DNA of 64,000 nucleotides from Parvibaculaceae bacterium Mf 1.05b.01 (GTDB lineage: Bacteria > Pseudomonadota > Alphaproteobacteria > Parvibaculales > Parvibaculaceae): the NCBI GenBank assembly GCA_000509225.1, contig BAOK01000001.1, forward strand, positions 186,001-250,000. Direction: 5' to 3'. The translations under genes and the position numbers were made by a program. Under the pieces are notes generated by a model that ran no database searches, had not been told where the DNA came from, and saw only the letters and a program-made list of their open reading frames with translations. Of the stretch, positions 36,007-45,004 are shown piece after piece (position 1 is the stretch's first letter; every line of letters begins with the position of its first letter).

Positions 36007-37461
36007 TTAGTCAGCCAACCCCAAATGGTCGGTCATGATGTCAAACAGGTCCGGCTGCGTCAGCATGGTTGGAAAAGGCCCCGTGCTGTTGGTCAGGACG
36101 GGAACGCTCACGCCGGTGTGCTCTTCAGATAGGAAACTGTTTGTTGCGTAGTTGACGGTCATAAGGGCTCCTTCAGGCGTGCGAATGCGCATGACCTGGC
36201 CGGGAGTGTAGACTGGAAGCCCAAAGGCATCGAACAGGCTTTCTGTTGGGACGAGCTGTGCCGCCTGACCGTGGTCCGCCGTTACAATGATAAGCGTTTC
36301 AGGATTTTTGTTGGCGAAACCCAGTGCGCTCTGAAGCGCTTCCTCCAATTGAGCGACTTCACCAATGCTGCCGCAGGCATTGCGGAGATGTGACTGCTTG
36401 TCGATGGACGCAGATTCAATCATCAGGAAAAAGCCATTGGTGTTGTTATGGCTGAGCTGATCAAGCGCTCGGTCGGTCATCAATTTCAAACTCGGGGTGC
36501 CCGCGAATTCTGGATTTTCTTCGCATGTTGTCGGCTCAGGCAAGGTGACGTCACCCTGGCTCCAATGAACACGGTTCATAAAGGACGGCAAAGGGCTTTC
36601 TGCAGAACGTCCGCCTTCTCCCTGTAGTCTGATGGGCATGGTGCTGGGAGCGAAGAGACCCAGCCACCGGGTTTCTAGCGACGCTGAATTCAGGTCTTCT
36701 ATGGTGCGGAGAACTTGGAAGCCTGCGGCCTCAGCACCTACGGCGACTGATACGTCCTTACCTTCCATGATAGGGGAAAAGTGTTTCGTGCCGCCGCCTA
36801 GGGCAAGGTTGAGGTTTGAGCTCACCAATTGTTCAGAGATAGAGCCAAGGCCGCCATTCTCTTTCATGTCTGGGGAGCAGTCGATCGGGATGCGATCAAA
36901 CAGCAAGGCATCGCGCATCATGCTTGGGTTTTCGCAGACGCGCAGGCTGATATGGGCGTAGAAGGCAGCGACAGTTGCATCAGTGACGCTGGCAGTGCTC
37001 ACCAATCCTGTCTTTATTCCAGCTTCGCTCGCCATTTCAACAATGGTTCGGAGATCTTCGTCCGACCCTGCTGTCGTAGAGATGCGTCCGCGGCTGGTCA
37101 CCGTTCCGGTCGCGATGGAGGTAGCGCTGTTTGCCGAGTCAGCTACGTAAACAGGCATGTCAGGTTCCATATTGGAAACGGTCAAGACCTGCGCAATGCT
37201 TCTGCGTGCCATTGTGTCCAGGGACAGTCGCCCGTTGACCCCTGCCAGGTAGTTGCGGGCAATGGTGATCTGATGATCGTCCATGCCATCGCCAATAATC
37301 AGAATGACATTTTTCGCAGACGTCGCTTCGGATGCGATCGTTGTTGTTTCTTGAGGCGTTGTCGATTCCGTTTCGGCGGAAACAATTGAGCTGAAGAAAC
37401 TCCCCCAAACAAGGCAAATGGAGCTGGCCAGAATGCGAGGTTTGGTGAATAGATTTTGCAT
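36007..37461 (-). CDS. PhoA-type alkaline phosphatase
   Basis: A secreted 484-residue alkaline phosphatase that releases phosphate from monoesters. Start ATG 37461 gives a signal peptide (LASSICLVWGSFFSSIVSA); the open frame extends upstream but would bury it. Metal and active-site motifs are present: IIGDGMDDHQI (family GDGMG), ADSANSATSIATG with the nucleophile Ser, and TADHGQ for a second zinc site. It lies on the - strand converging with the autotransporter. No Pho box was recognised upstream. Confidence 0.92.
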   Translation of the reverse strand: MQNLFTKPRILASSICLVWGSFFSSIVSAETESTTPQETTTIASEATSAKNVILIIGDGMDDHQITIARNYLAGVNGRLSLDTMARRSIAQVLTVSNMEPDMPVYVADSANSATSIATGTVTSRGRISTTAGSDEDLRTIVEMASEAGIKTGLVSTASVTDATVAAFYAHISLRVCENPSMMRDALLFDRIPIDCSPDMKENGGLGSISEQLVSSNLNLALGGGTKHFSPIMEGKDVSVAVGAEAAGFQVLRTIEDLNSASLETRWLGLFAPSTMPIRLQGEGGRSAESPLPSFMNRVHWSQGDVTLPEPTTCEENPEFAGTPSLKLMTDRALDQLSHNNTNGFFLMIESASIDKQSHLRNACGSIGEVAQLEEALQSALGFANKNPETLIIVTADHGQAAQLVPTESLFDAFGLPVYTPGQVMRIRTPEGALMTVNYATNSFLSEEHTGVSVPVLTNSTGPFPTMLTQPDLFDIMTDHLGLAD

Positions 37462-37611
37462 GATGGATAGACAGCCTGTTTGCTCAGACACAAGAAGGGA
37501 ACAGCTTTTGTCTGTTGGGGATTGGAAGCCACACATTAAGGGTAGTTTGGAAATGCTCCTTTTTCCAGGCATTTCGGTCCGCTCTGCGGCGCTTCCGCAA
37601 GAGTGGGCTCT

Positions 37612-38295
37612 CTAATCAGCACGTTCGGGGAACTGAATCAGGACTCCGTCCGGTGTTTGTTTGACCGAGATTATTTGCCAATAGCCGTCATCCAGGACAT
37701 AGGCATTTCCCTGTTCGTCCTCTTCGATCTTGGGCAGGCGGCTCATGTGTTCGGAGTCAATGCCATCCTGATTGACGATGGACCGGGCGAGGAGAAAACC
37801 TTGAGCAACCGTGATGTTTGAAACGAGGAGGTTCTGATCCTCAAAGTCGCCGTAGGGCGTATGAAATGTCCGGGTGCTGAGTGTGACGCCATGGTCGTAA
37901 TGTTGGGTCAATGTGGTGACATCTTCTTGCCGCTCGGATTTCGCGGGGCCCACTTCCTGTAGATGGTTGGTCAGTGACTGAAAACCGCTCAGTGCAAGAT
38001 CGGGTGCTGGGAGCGGGAGGAGTGCGTCAGCCCGGATGTATCCCACGATACATGCGGCATCCACTTCAATTTTCCCCTTAAGCCATTCGCTGGGTTTTGG
38101 TGAGACGGCCTCATCTGCAACCGTTACCTGGTCGCCGTAGGAAAGCGTGTGAAGGGCGTTTTGAGCAGAGTTCGGGTTTTCATGGACTGGTATTGTCGCG
38201 CCATAAACGTACAAACTGCCTGAATGGGCATGCGCGGTGGGAGACAGGAGAGCCCCCAGCAAGATCAGTATACCTGCTATGTGGCTCCTATCCAT
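37612..38295 (-). CDS. Secreted protein with SH3-like N-terminal region
   Basis: A 227-residue protein with a signal peptide (about 1-23, cleavage near THAHA/HAHS). Residues 28-95 (LYVYGATIPVHENPNSAQNALHTLSYGDQVTV) look like a bacterial SH3 domain, often found in wall-associated proteins. The C-terminal half is not recognised. It lies 150 bases upstream of the alkaline phosphatase on the same strand and may be co-transcribed. ATG 38295 follows GGGAG. Confidence 0.65.
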   Translation of the reverse strand: MDRSHIAGILILLGALLSPTAHAHSGSLYVYGATIPVHENPNSAQNALHTLSYGDQVTVADEAVSPKPSEWLKGKIEVDAACIVGYIRADALLPLPAPDLALSGFQSLTNHLQEVGPAKSERQEDVTTLTQHYDHGVTLSTRTFHTPYGDFEDQNLLVSNITVAQGFLLARSIVNQDGIDSEHMSRLPKIEEDEQGNAYVLDDGYWQIISVKQTPDGVLIQFPERAD

Positions 38296-38385
38296 TGTTT
38301 TCTCCCGATAGCGCTTCCGACTATTGTCTGGATAGAGCGGAGTGTCTGAGGGCGTAAGATGCGCAGGCGTTGAAATGCAGCCGGT

Positions 38386-39405
38386 TTAGGCCGCCCTGAG
38401 TGCTGAGAAGGGAACCAAACGCTGTTGTTGTTCATCCCAAAGGCGAAGCTTCAGGCAGGCGAAGCTCTGTCGGAATGTAAGACGTCTTACATTCGCTAGC
38501 TCCGGATAGTCGCGCAGCACGGCTGGCAGACGGTAGTAAGGAATACGGCTGCTGAAATGATGCACATGATGCATGCCAATATTAGCGGTGATCCAGCGGA
38601 AGCCTGGCGGAAGATCGAAATGCGAACTGCCGGTCAGCGCAGCGTCATTGAGCGACCAATCATCCGTCTCAGCCCAGAACGTATCTTCGAACTGGTGTTG
38701 AACATAGAATAGCCAAATGCCGACCGAGGCCGCCAAGAGAGTGGTAGGCAGGTAGACAAGTAGGAATGGACCAAGGCCAACTGCATAGACTGCAAGCGCA
38801 ACAAACAATGCTGTGACCACGTTGGTGCCCATGGCACTTATCCAATATCGAGGTCCCGAACGCATAAAACCAAGCGGCAAGCGGTTGCGGACATAGTAGA
38901 TGTAGGCTGGGCCCACTCCGAACATGACCAGAGGGTGTCTGTAAAGGCGATACAAAATCTGTCGCCACTTCGGGAGTGCCAGGAATTCGCGTACGGTCAG
39001 TGTGTCGATGTCACCTGTGCCGCGTTTGGAAAGATTGCCCGATGTTCCGTGATGGATGGTGTGGCTGCGTGCCCAAACGTCGTAAGGCGTGAGTGTGAGG
39101 ACACCAAGTGCCCGTCCGACCCAGTCATTGGCCCACTTCGTTCGGAAGAAGGCCCCGTGACCGCAATCATGTTGGATCAAGAAGAGTCTGAGGAGGAAAA
39201 GGCCCGCAGCAATGCTGAGCCCAAACGCCAGCCAATAGCTTACAGATAGAGCCCACCATGCAGCTCCCCATAGGGCGACGAAGGGAAGAGCCGTGACGCC
39301 AAGTTCAAAAAGGCTACGTCTGTGACTGGGCACGCGGTACTTGGCGAGGGTTTTGAGCCAATCATTCTTGATGAGCTCGCTCGCTTCAGGAACTGATTTC
39401 TGCAA
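38386..39405 (-). CDS. Membrane fatty-acid desaturase
   Basis: A 339-residue membrane-bound diiron desaturase with four membrane segments and the three histidine boxes: HDCGHG (near 114), HTIHHG (near 150) and HHVHHF (near 273). It introduces a double bond into an acyl chain using oxygen and an electron donor; position specificity cannot be read from the boxes. It starts at TTG 39405 behind AGGGA. The 160 bases upstream, before the MAPEG gene, contain nothing recognised. Confidence 0.9.
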   Translation of the reverse strand: MQKSVPEASELIKNDWLKTLAKYRVPSHRRSLFELGVTALPFVALWGAAWWALSVSYWLAFGLSIAAGLFLLRLFLIQHDCGHGAFFRTKWANDWVGRALGVLTLTPYDVWARSHTIHHGTSGNLSKRGTGDIDTLTVREFLALPKWRQILYRLYRHPLVMFGVGPAYIYYVRNRLPLGFMRSGPRYWISAMGTNVVTALFVALAVYAVGLGPFLLVYLPTTLLAASVGIWLFYVQHQFEDTFWAETDDWSLNDAALTGSSHFDLPPGFRWITANIGMHHVHHFSSRIPYYRLPAVLRDYPELANVRRLTFRQSFACLKLRLWDEQQQRLVPFSALRAA

Positions 39406-39565
39406 CAGGGTCCCTAACTTTTCTGAGGGGGTTTCACATAGGCAGTCACGGCAAGCCTACCCGTGGTTTGTAACAAATATGTCTGAACAAATCTGGCAAA
39501 CTACATATCGAGATTGATCGCTCCGGAAATCTCTTAGTTTCTGCCAATTGTTGTATTTTTGGCGA

Positions 39566-39973
39566 CTATAGGTACAGCGTCAGGGCGGAGAGGACAAACC
39601 CGATCAGGCTGCCAATCAGGAGGATAGCCGTGGAAATAAGGCCGATCATAAAACCACGGCTTCGTTTGTCTGCCGCCTGGTAATAGCCTTGCGCATAAAT
39701 GATACGACCGAGCGGGTAGAATAGGCCGATCAGGCCGGCCCACAGGTCGCCAAAGATCAATGCAAACATCCAGAGCGCTGGCAGAAACAGGAGGAGCCCT
39801 TCTACGGTGTTCTCGTGAACGCGGAGCGCGCGGAGAAACTCGTCAGGTCCGGTGTTCTGAGGGGCGGGAACATCATGTTTTCCGCGGGATTTTCCGACTT
39901 GCACCGCCATCCACATGTAAATGAACAGGGTAATTACTGTTACGATGCCTGCGAGCGGGTAGGTGAAGTCCAT
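39566..39973 (-). CDS. MAPEG-family membrane protein
   Basis: A 135-residue protein with four membrane segments and the MAPEG pattern: ENTVEGLLLFLPALWMFALIFGD around 52-75 and LGRIIYAQGYYQ near 88-99. The family includes glutathione S-transferases and peroxidases acting on lipids; bacterial members mostly lack a known substrate. It starts at ATG 39973. Confidence 0.85.
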   Translation of the reverse strand: MDFTYPLAGIVTVITLFIYMWMAVQVGKSRGKHDVPAPQNTGPDEFLRALRVHENTVEGLLLFLPALWMFALIFGDLWAGLIGLFYPLGRIIYAQGYYQAADKRSRGFMIGLISTAILLIGSLIGFVLSALTLYL

Positions 39974-40334
39974 GCTGAAACAGCCTTTGATTATGTGAGT
40001 CGATACTCATCATATTTCGGCTTATTGGAATGGAAAACAACTGATCTTGAGGTATCGGCAATTTGAGGCAGTTTGTTGTATTGCCAAATTCACCTTGACT
40101 TTAGGCAGCTTGGTGCGCCATTTGCACCCAGCGACACTTGCTATTTGGCCGAACTTGTCGGTCTCCAGCCCAGCGCTTTGCGTGTTGGCCACGTTTCTTT
40201 CATCACATGTGGGCGTTTCGTTAGATAGGTGAAGTCAATACGGCAATCGCCTTGATCGTTGTGCCTTTAATAAAGTTCGCCCCCCTGGTGTGATGTAAAA
40301 AAGGGGGAGTGCGCATACGTGTGAGACCACTTCT
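39974..40334. other. Intergenic region without a gene
   Basis: These 361 bases lie between the divergent MAPEG and helicase genes and contain no coding frame I can support. Near the helicase there is a CCCCCC (40280-40285) and GGGGG (40303-40307) pair with a long loop, a weak possible leader hairpin. Both promoters presumably lie here, but no box was recognised. Confidence 0.5.
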
Positions 40335-41675
40335 ATGACCGATTTTAAAGATCTAAAACTCGCTGAACCATTGCTACGCGCGCTTGGTGAGGAAGGGTAT
40401 GCAACGCCAACTCCAATACAGGGAAAATCCATTCCTGCGCTGCTTGAACAGCGTGACCTGTTAGGGGTTGCGCAAACTGGAACGGGAAAAACGGCATCCT
40501 TTGCTCTGCCTCTTCTCCACCGTTTGTCTCTGTCAAACAGAAAAGCTGTCAGCAACAAACCCCGGGCTCTTATCCTTGCGCCAACACGTGAACTTGCAAC
40601 TCAGATTTCAGAAAATCTGTTTGCCTATGGCCGCCATCTGCATCTTCGTACAGCTGTGGTATTTGGTGGGACCTCGATCCGTGCCCAAATTCAGGCCATG
40701 GCGCGCGGGGTGCACATTCTTGTCGCGACACCCGGCCGATTTATGGACCTCATGGCACAAGGCCATATTCTCCTTGATAATGTTGAAGTGTTTGTTCTTG
40801 ATGAAGCAGATCGCATGCTTGATATGGGATTTGTGCGGGATGTCAAAAAAATTGCCGCTGCGCTGCCCCGTGAACGCCAGACAGTTCTTTTCTCAGCGAC
40901 AATGCCCAAGGTCGTGCAAGGGTTGGCGAACGGTTTGCTAACAGACCCCGTTCGCGTTGAAGTGGCTCCAGCTGCGACAATCGCCGAAAAAATTGCACAA
41001 AAAATTCTCTTTGTTCCAAAGGAAAAAAAGAGGGAGTTGATGTGTGAGCTGTTGAAGGACGAGGCCATCAAGCGGGTTTTGGTGTTTACGCGGACCAAAC
41101 GCGGTGCCGACCGGGTCGCCAAATTTCTTCAAAATAGCGGTGTCCGTGCCGACGCGATCCACGGCAATAAGGCGCAGAACGCTCGGCAACGCGCATTGAC
41201 TGGTTTTAAGTCGGGACGCATTCGGGCATTGGTTGCCACTGACATTGCAGCACGTGGCATTGATGTTGATGGCGTAACTCACGTTATTAATTTTGAGCTG
41301 CCAGATGATCCTGAGAATTATGTCCACAGAATTGGGCGGACAGCGAGGGCCGGATCCTCCGGTATTGCACTCTCATTCTGTGACCTTGAGGAGCGGGCGG
41401 TATTGCGGGATATCGAGAAAACCATTCGTCAAACAATACCGGTCATGGAAGACCAGCCTTACCATTCCCCGGAGATCGCGAGCGCTACCGGCACAGCGAA
41501 GCGCAAATCACAGGGCCAAAAAAGACCTCAAGGTCAGAAAAAATCACCGGGTCAGAAAAAATCACCGGGTCAGAAAAAATCACCGGGTCAGAAAAAGCCA
41601 CAAGGTCAGAGCAAGAATGGAAAGCGCAAACCTGCATTGCGGCGTTCGCGTCCACCAGCTGCGAAGGCTGCATGA
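40335..41675 (+). CDS. DEAD-box RNA helicase, RhlE-like
   Basis: A 446-residue ATP-dependent RNA helicase: Q motif (PTPIQGKSIP), motif I AQTGTGKT (about 50-57), PTREL, DEAD, SAT, and HRIGRTARAG in the second RecA domain. After about residue 380 comes a basic low-complexity tail with six copies of a GQKK-type hexapeptide and an Arg/Lys-rich end, likely for non-specific RNA contact. Such helicases act in ribosome assembly and RNA decay, often in the cold. The gene is more A-rich than its neighbours. Confidence 0.93.
   Translation: MTDFKDLKLAEPLLRALGEEGYATPTPIQGKSIPALLEQRDLLGVAQTGTGKTASFALPLLHRLSLSNRKAVSNKPRALILAPTRELATQISENLFAYGRHLHLRTAVVFGGTSIRAQIQAMARGVHILVATPGRFMDLMAQGHILLDNVEVFVLDEADRMLDMGFVRDVKKIAAALPRERQTVLFSATMPKVVQGLANGLLTDPVRVEVAPAATIAEKIAQKILFVPKEKKRELMCELLKDEAIKRVLVFTRTKRGADRVAKFLQNSGVRADAIHGNKAQNARQRALTGFKSGRIRALVATDIAARGIDVDGVTHVINFELPDDPENYVHRIGRTARAGSSGIALSFCDLEERAVLRDIEKTIRQTIPVMEDQPYHSPEIASATGTAKRKSQGQKRPQGQKKSPGQKKSPGQKKSPGQKKPQGQSKNGKRKPALRRSRPPAAKAA
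41508..41615 (+). repeat. Six-unit 18-base tandem repeat in the helicase tail
   Basis: Six units of 18 bases encode SQGQKR, PQGQKK, SPGQKK, SPGQKK, SPGQKK and PQGQSK. Units three to five (from 41544) differ in only one base, which points to recent copying by slippage. Length is a multiple of three, so changes in copy number keep the frame. Confidence 0.9.
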
Positions 41676-41678
41676 CTT

Positions 41679-42302
41679 CTATGATGGGACTGTTTCGTCG
41701 ATCAAAGTTTTAAGATCAGGCCATTGGAGGTCTGGTGAGGGAGCGTCGACACCCATGATCTTTTCGGCTAGCGCAGGCGGGGTGCCAAAGCCTAAGTCCA
41801 AATACTCAAACGACTTGAACGGCCTGCTGAGGAAGGATGACGAGGTTGCAGTGTCACCCGCCTCCGCCAAGGTGTTTGGAGGAACCACCGTAACGAGATA
41901 GGCGCCATGAGTGTCGTCGGCGGCGTAGGGCACGACAGTTAGATAGGCAGCGCCGAGTTCTCCGTTTGTCATTTCTTCTTCTATTTCAATCCTGGCGCCG
42001 CACTTGTGTTGCAACATCGCCTGAACCCGCATCATTGTCGCATATCTGCGTTCAGCAGGGATCGTGTCGAGGTAGGAATGTCCCATGGGATTGACTTCTA
42101 ATCGTCCATCGTGCCCGGGGCCTATAAGGCCCAGTTTCACATCACCATCCACGATTTCAAGTATGAGGAGGTACGGCAGCACGGGTTTTAGGCTCGCATC
42201 GGGCCTAAATTTCCCCGCAGCTGGGAGGCACTCGCATGTGAGCAGCGATCGCCAATGAGCGACCAAAATATCGCCCAACTCAATCTGCTGATCTTTATTC
42301 AT
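41679..42302 (-). CDS. PAS-like domain protein of unknown function
   Basis: A 207-residue protein without signal or membrane segments. It resembles alphaproteobacterial single PAS-like proteins: LLILEIVDGDVKLGLIGPGHDGRLEVNPMGHSYLDTIPAERRYATMMRVQAML. No output domain is present. It converges with the helicase gene (three bases apart) and is divergent from the MFS gene. Confidence 0.6.
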   Translation of the reverse strand: MNKDQQIELGDILVAHWRSLLTCECLPAAGKFRPDASLKPVLPYLLILEIVDGDVKLGLIGPGHDGRLEVNPMGHSYLDTIPAERRYATMMRVQAMLQHKCGARIEIEEEMTNGELGAAYLTVVPYAADDTHGAYLVTVVPPNTLAEAGDTATSSSFLSRPFKSFEYLDLGFGTPPALAEKIMGVDAPSPDLQWPDLKTLIDETVPS

Positions 42303-42408
42303 GACCGGCTCCTAGGCTTCGTATCTGCAACCTTGGGTAAACTTTACAGTTTTCTGATTGCCGAATGTTTAATGCTTTTGCGGCTGGTGCGATCAGAATG
42401 ATTATGTA

Positions 42409-42430
42409 AAACAGGGCGTTAAGCCTGTTT
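42409..42430. promoter_or_regulatory. Inverted repeat upstream of the MFS gene
   Basis: AAACAGG and CCTGTTT are separated by eight bases and lie 60 bases before the MFS start, in the region shared with the divergent PAS-like gene. It could be an operator. No regulator gene lies beside it, so the role is guesswork. Confidence 0.3.
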
Positions 42431-42489
42431 CTGTGTTGGTAGTGTTTGGGGAATCTGACCCTAATTTCTAAGAGTGAGAAAAATCTGTT

Positions 42490-43623
42490 GTGTCTGGTCC
42501 CTTGAAAGTATTGACGCTAGGCACCGGCTTTTTTGCCTTTTCCCTAATTGGCGTCGCACAGGCACTGTTTGGCCCCTCTCTCCCTGCCTTTGAACGGGAG
42601 TTTGAGTTAGGGCCGGGGGCTGCTGGGCTCATATTAAGCGCACATTGGATTGGAGCATTTATCGGCGTTTCTGCGCTGGCGCTCCGGCTGCCTGCCTATG
42701 TGCTGCGCTGGCGCCCGGCTGCCGGAATTGTAAGTATTCTTATCGGGACGTCTGCGATTTCATCTACCACCTCCTGGGAGATCGCGCTCATAGGTGCAGC
42801 CTTCAACGGGTGCGGATATGGCTTTCTGACGGTTGGGTTCAACGGTTTCGCGGCGGCATCCTTTGGGGGTCGCTCCCCGGTCGTTCTCAATGTGCTGAAC
42901 GCCGTGTTTGGGGTGGGGGCAATCGGCACGCCGCTGCTTCTGGTGTGGTTCACCGGTCGCCCTGATGCTGCGTTTTTTGCGATCTTTCTGTTTGCCCTGG
43001 CGATCCTACCGTTCGCGCTTCTGAGTGATGACAGGGGACCTGACATCACAGACCGGGGCGAGGACCTTTCTGTGTTGTTTCTGCGCTATCGTTGGATTCT
43101 GTTTCTGATGGCGCTCGGTGTAGGGATTGAGATATCTGCTGTGGGATGGGGAGCGACCGTTCTCGTCGCTCAAGGGCTGAGCGAGGCTGACGCAGCCGTT
43201 TTTACTTCCCTTTTCTATGTCGCCTTTACCTGCATGCGGTCGGCCGCGGTGGGGATCAGTCTTTTTGTACGTCCAGGGCGACTGGTGTTCGCCGGCCTCT
43301 TTTTTGGCACCGTTTGCCTGTTCCTGACCTTCGACAAGCAAGCAGCGCCTTATGCGTTTGTGTTGTCGGGCGCAGCCATCTCGTTGCTTTTTCCGAACAT
43401 GTTTGCCTGGCTGGCGCAACCAATGGTGGCGTCGCCCAGGCTGTCAAGCCTGCTCGTTGGTATGGGCATGTGCGGGGGCATCGCCATTCCAGCGATTGCG
43501 GGAATTGCTGTTTCCTTTGGTGGCGAGCAGAGCGCTTTCCTCTTCCTCGGGGCGCTTGCTCTCTTAGGGGCAGGTTTAGCTGCTTTGATGATCAGAGCGC
43601 ATGGCCCCGAAATATCTGAATGA
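42490..43623 (+). CDS. MFS transporter
   Basis: A 377-residue major-facilitator protein with about twelve membrane segments (first ones at 10-30, 45-65, 75-95). It starts at GTG 42490. The two six-helix halves are separated by a short loop near 180-195 (SDDRGPDITDRGEDLS). Substrate unknown; sugar or small-molecule export are both possible. It converges with the pseudouridine synthase gene 18 bases away. Confidence 0.8.
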   Translation: MSGPLKVLTLGTGFFAFSLIGVAQALFGPSLPAFEREFELGPGAAGLILSAHWIGAFIGVSALALRLPAYVLRWRPAAGIVSILIGTSAISSTTSWEIALIGAAFNGCGYGFLTVGFNGFAAASFGGRSPVVLNVLNAVFGVGAIGTPLLLVWFTGRPDAAFFAIFLFALAILPFALLSDDRGPDITDRGEDLSVLFLRYRWILFLMALGVGIEISAVGWGATVLVAQGLSEADAAVFTSLFYVAFTCMRSAAVGISLFVRPGRLVFAGLFFGTVCLFLTFDKQAAPYAFVLSGAAISLLFPNMFAWLAQPMVASPRLSSLLVGMGMCGGIAIPAIAGIAVSFGGEQSAFLFLGALALLGAGLAALMIRAHGPEISE

Positions 43624-43641
43624 ACTGAGTCAGGTCAGGCT

Positions 43642-44310
43642 CTAGAACGGGCAGGGATCGGAAAAAGTTGTGCGTTGCCCACCATCCGGGTGGTGCAGGG
43701 TAAGAGATGTGCTGTGGAGCTGGAGTCTATCTGCCGCGTTGAACGCATCGTCAGGGGCGTAAATGTTGTCGCCCAGGATTGGATGTCCAAGGCTTAACAT
43801 GTGTACGCGCAGTTGGTGCGAGCGCCCAGTGTGGGGATAAAGCGCCAGCCGTGTAACGCCTGCTTCCCGATCAAGCACCTGCCAGCGGGTTTCAGCTGAT
43901 CGGCCTTTCTCAAAATCAATCATCTGTCTTGGCCGGTTGGGCCAGTCGGTGATTATAGGGGCGACAATCGTGCCGTCCTTTTCTGCCATATTGCCCCATA
44001 CGCGGGCGGTATAGGTTTTTTCCGTCTTTCGTTTTTCAAACTGAAGACCCAGGTGTCGATGGGCCTCCCGGGTCATTGCCATGACCAGAATCCCGGACGT
44101 GTCCATATCCAGTCGGTGAACGGTCGTTGCTGTTGGGAACTCCGCGCGTGCCCTGGTTTCAAGGCAGTCTGCGTGAGCCGCGGGCTTGCCTGGCACTGTC
44201 AATAATCCTGACGGTTTTGACAAGACGAGAATATGTGCGTCTTGATGCATCACTTGTAGCGGATCGTCTGGCGGATTGTATGTGATGGGACGAGGGGCGT
44301 CTTGGCTCAT
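43642..44310 (-). CDS. rluA: RluA-family pseudouridine synthase
   Basis: A 222-residue enzyme that turns uridine into pseudouridine in RNA. The catalytic Asp lies in HRLDMDTSG (near 68), followed by the family's KTYTARVWG and YPHTGRSHQLRVHM. There is no S4 domain, and the length matches RluA, which acts on 23S rRNA U746 and tRNA U32; the exact target is inferred from this size and layout. Confidence 0.88.
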   Translation of the reverse strand: MSQDAPRPITYNPPDDPLQVMHQDAHILVLSKPSGLLTVPGKPAAHADCLETRARAEFPTATTVHRLDMDTSGILVMAMTREAHRHLGLQFEKRKTEKTYTARVWGNMAEKDGTIVAPIITDWPNRPRQMIDFEKGRSAETRWQVLDREAGVTRLALYPHTGRSHQLRVHMLSLGHPILGDNIYAPDDAFNAADRLQLHSTSLTLHHPDGGQRTTFSDPCPF

Positions 44311-44359
44311 TTCTCACCTATAAGCCGTCCCGGTACTAAGAGCAAAACCAACCACAGGC

Positions 44360-44581
44360 TTAATAATGAGGCGGTGGCGGTTCTTCGCCTGGCATCCCTT
44401 TTTTGCTGGTGGCTTCAATGTTTAGCACCCGGTCGGCAAGCAAGGTTACAGATCGTGTGAGCTTGTCGATCTCCGTCCATTGGGCGCGGACCGTTTCGTT
44501 TAGGTCATCCAGGAGATTCGTTTGATGCGCAACCTGAACCTCCAGGTCGCCTATTTTTTCTGGTTCGTCGGATGAGGTCAT
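44360..44581 (-). CDS. slyX: SlyX family protein
   Basis: A 73-residue coiled-coil protein with the SlyX pattern: LEVQVAHQTNLLDDLNETV, then a middle heptad region and a Pro-rich end (GEEPPPPHY). Its role is unknown. It lies downstream of the GIY-YIG gene and upstream of rluA, all on the - strand, so the three may be one operon. Confidence 0.85.
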   Translation of the reverse strand: MTSSDEPEKIGDLEVQVAHQTNLLDDLNETVRAQWTEIDKLTRSVTLLADRVLNIEATSKKGMPGEEPPPPHY

Positions 44582-44598
44582 AAGAGGTGTGTTCCGAT

Positions 44599-44856
44599 TT
44601 AGGTGTTGGTTTGCACGAAGTGCCGTTTTTCTGTGGCAGACAGTTTCTTGATGTCAGATTCCGCGCGGCTCGCGGCCGCTTTGTCCGGAAATTCCGCCTG
44701 GAACAGGATCTGCTGAGGCGGGAAGCTTTTGGTGAACTTGGCACCTTTTCCGCTGGCGTGTGCAGCGAACCGGGCGTCAACATCTACCGTAATGCCGGTA
44801 TATAGCCGGTTCCCCGCGCATTCCAGAATATAGAGATACCAGGATTGTTCTTTCAT
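44599..44856 (-). CDS. GIY-YIG domain protein
   Basis: An 85-residue single GIY-YIG domain: WYLYILECAGNRLYTGIT supplies the two Tyr/Gly blocks (YIL ... YTG) and the conserved Arg lies in ARFAAHASGKGAKFT. It belongs to the small YhbQ-like group, with weak or unknown nuclease activity. ATG 44868 is an alternative start, four codons upstream. Confidence 0.85.
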   Translation of the reverse strand: MKEQSWYLYILECAGNRLYTGITVDVDARFAAHASGKGAKFTKSFPPQQILFQAEFPDKAAASRAESDIKKLSATEKRHFVQTNT

Positions 44857-45004
44857 TCTGCGCTGCATGCCTATTGGTGATGGTCAGTGAGCTCAAATTT
44901 CTGATCACAAATTACCATATCTTTTGTCATTCAAAAATGACTGGTGCTGCACCTGATACCATCCTTCCCCATTTAGCGGGATGAACTGAAAAGGGTGGGT
45001 GGCG

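Noticed and set aside
37462-37572. Upstream extension of the alkaline phosphatase gene
   Set aside because: Using the earlier start would bury the signal peptide behind 37 polar residues.
41508-41615. Tandem repeats taken as a CRISPR array
   Set aside because: There are no spacers; the repeats are in frame inside a gene.
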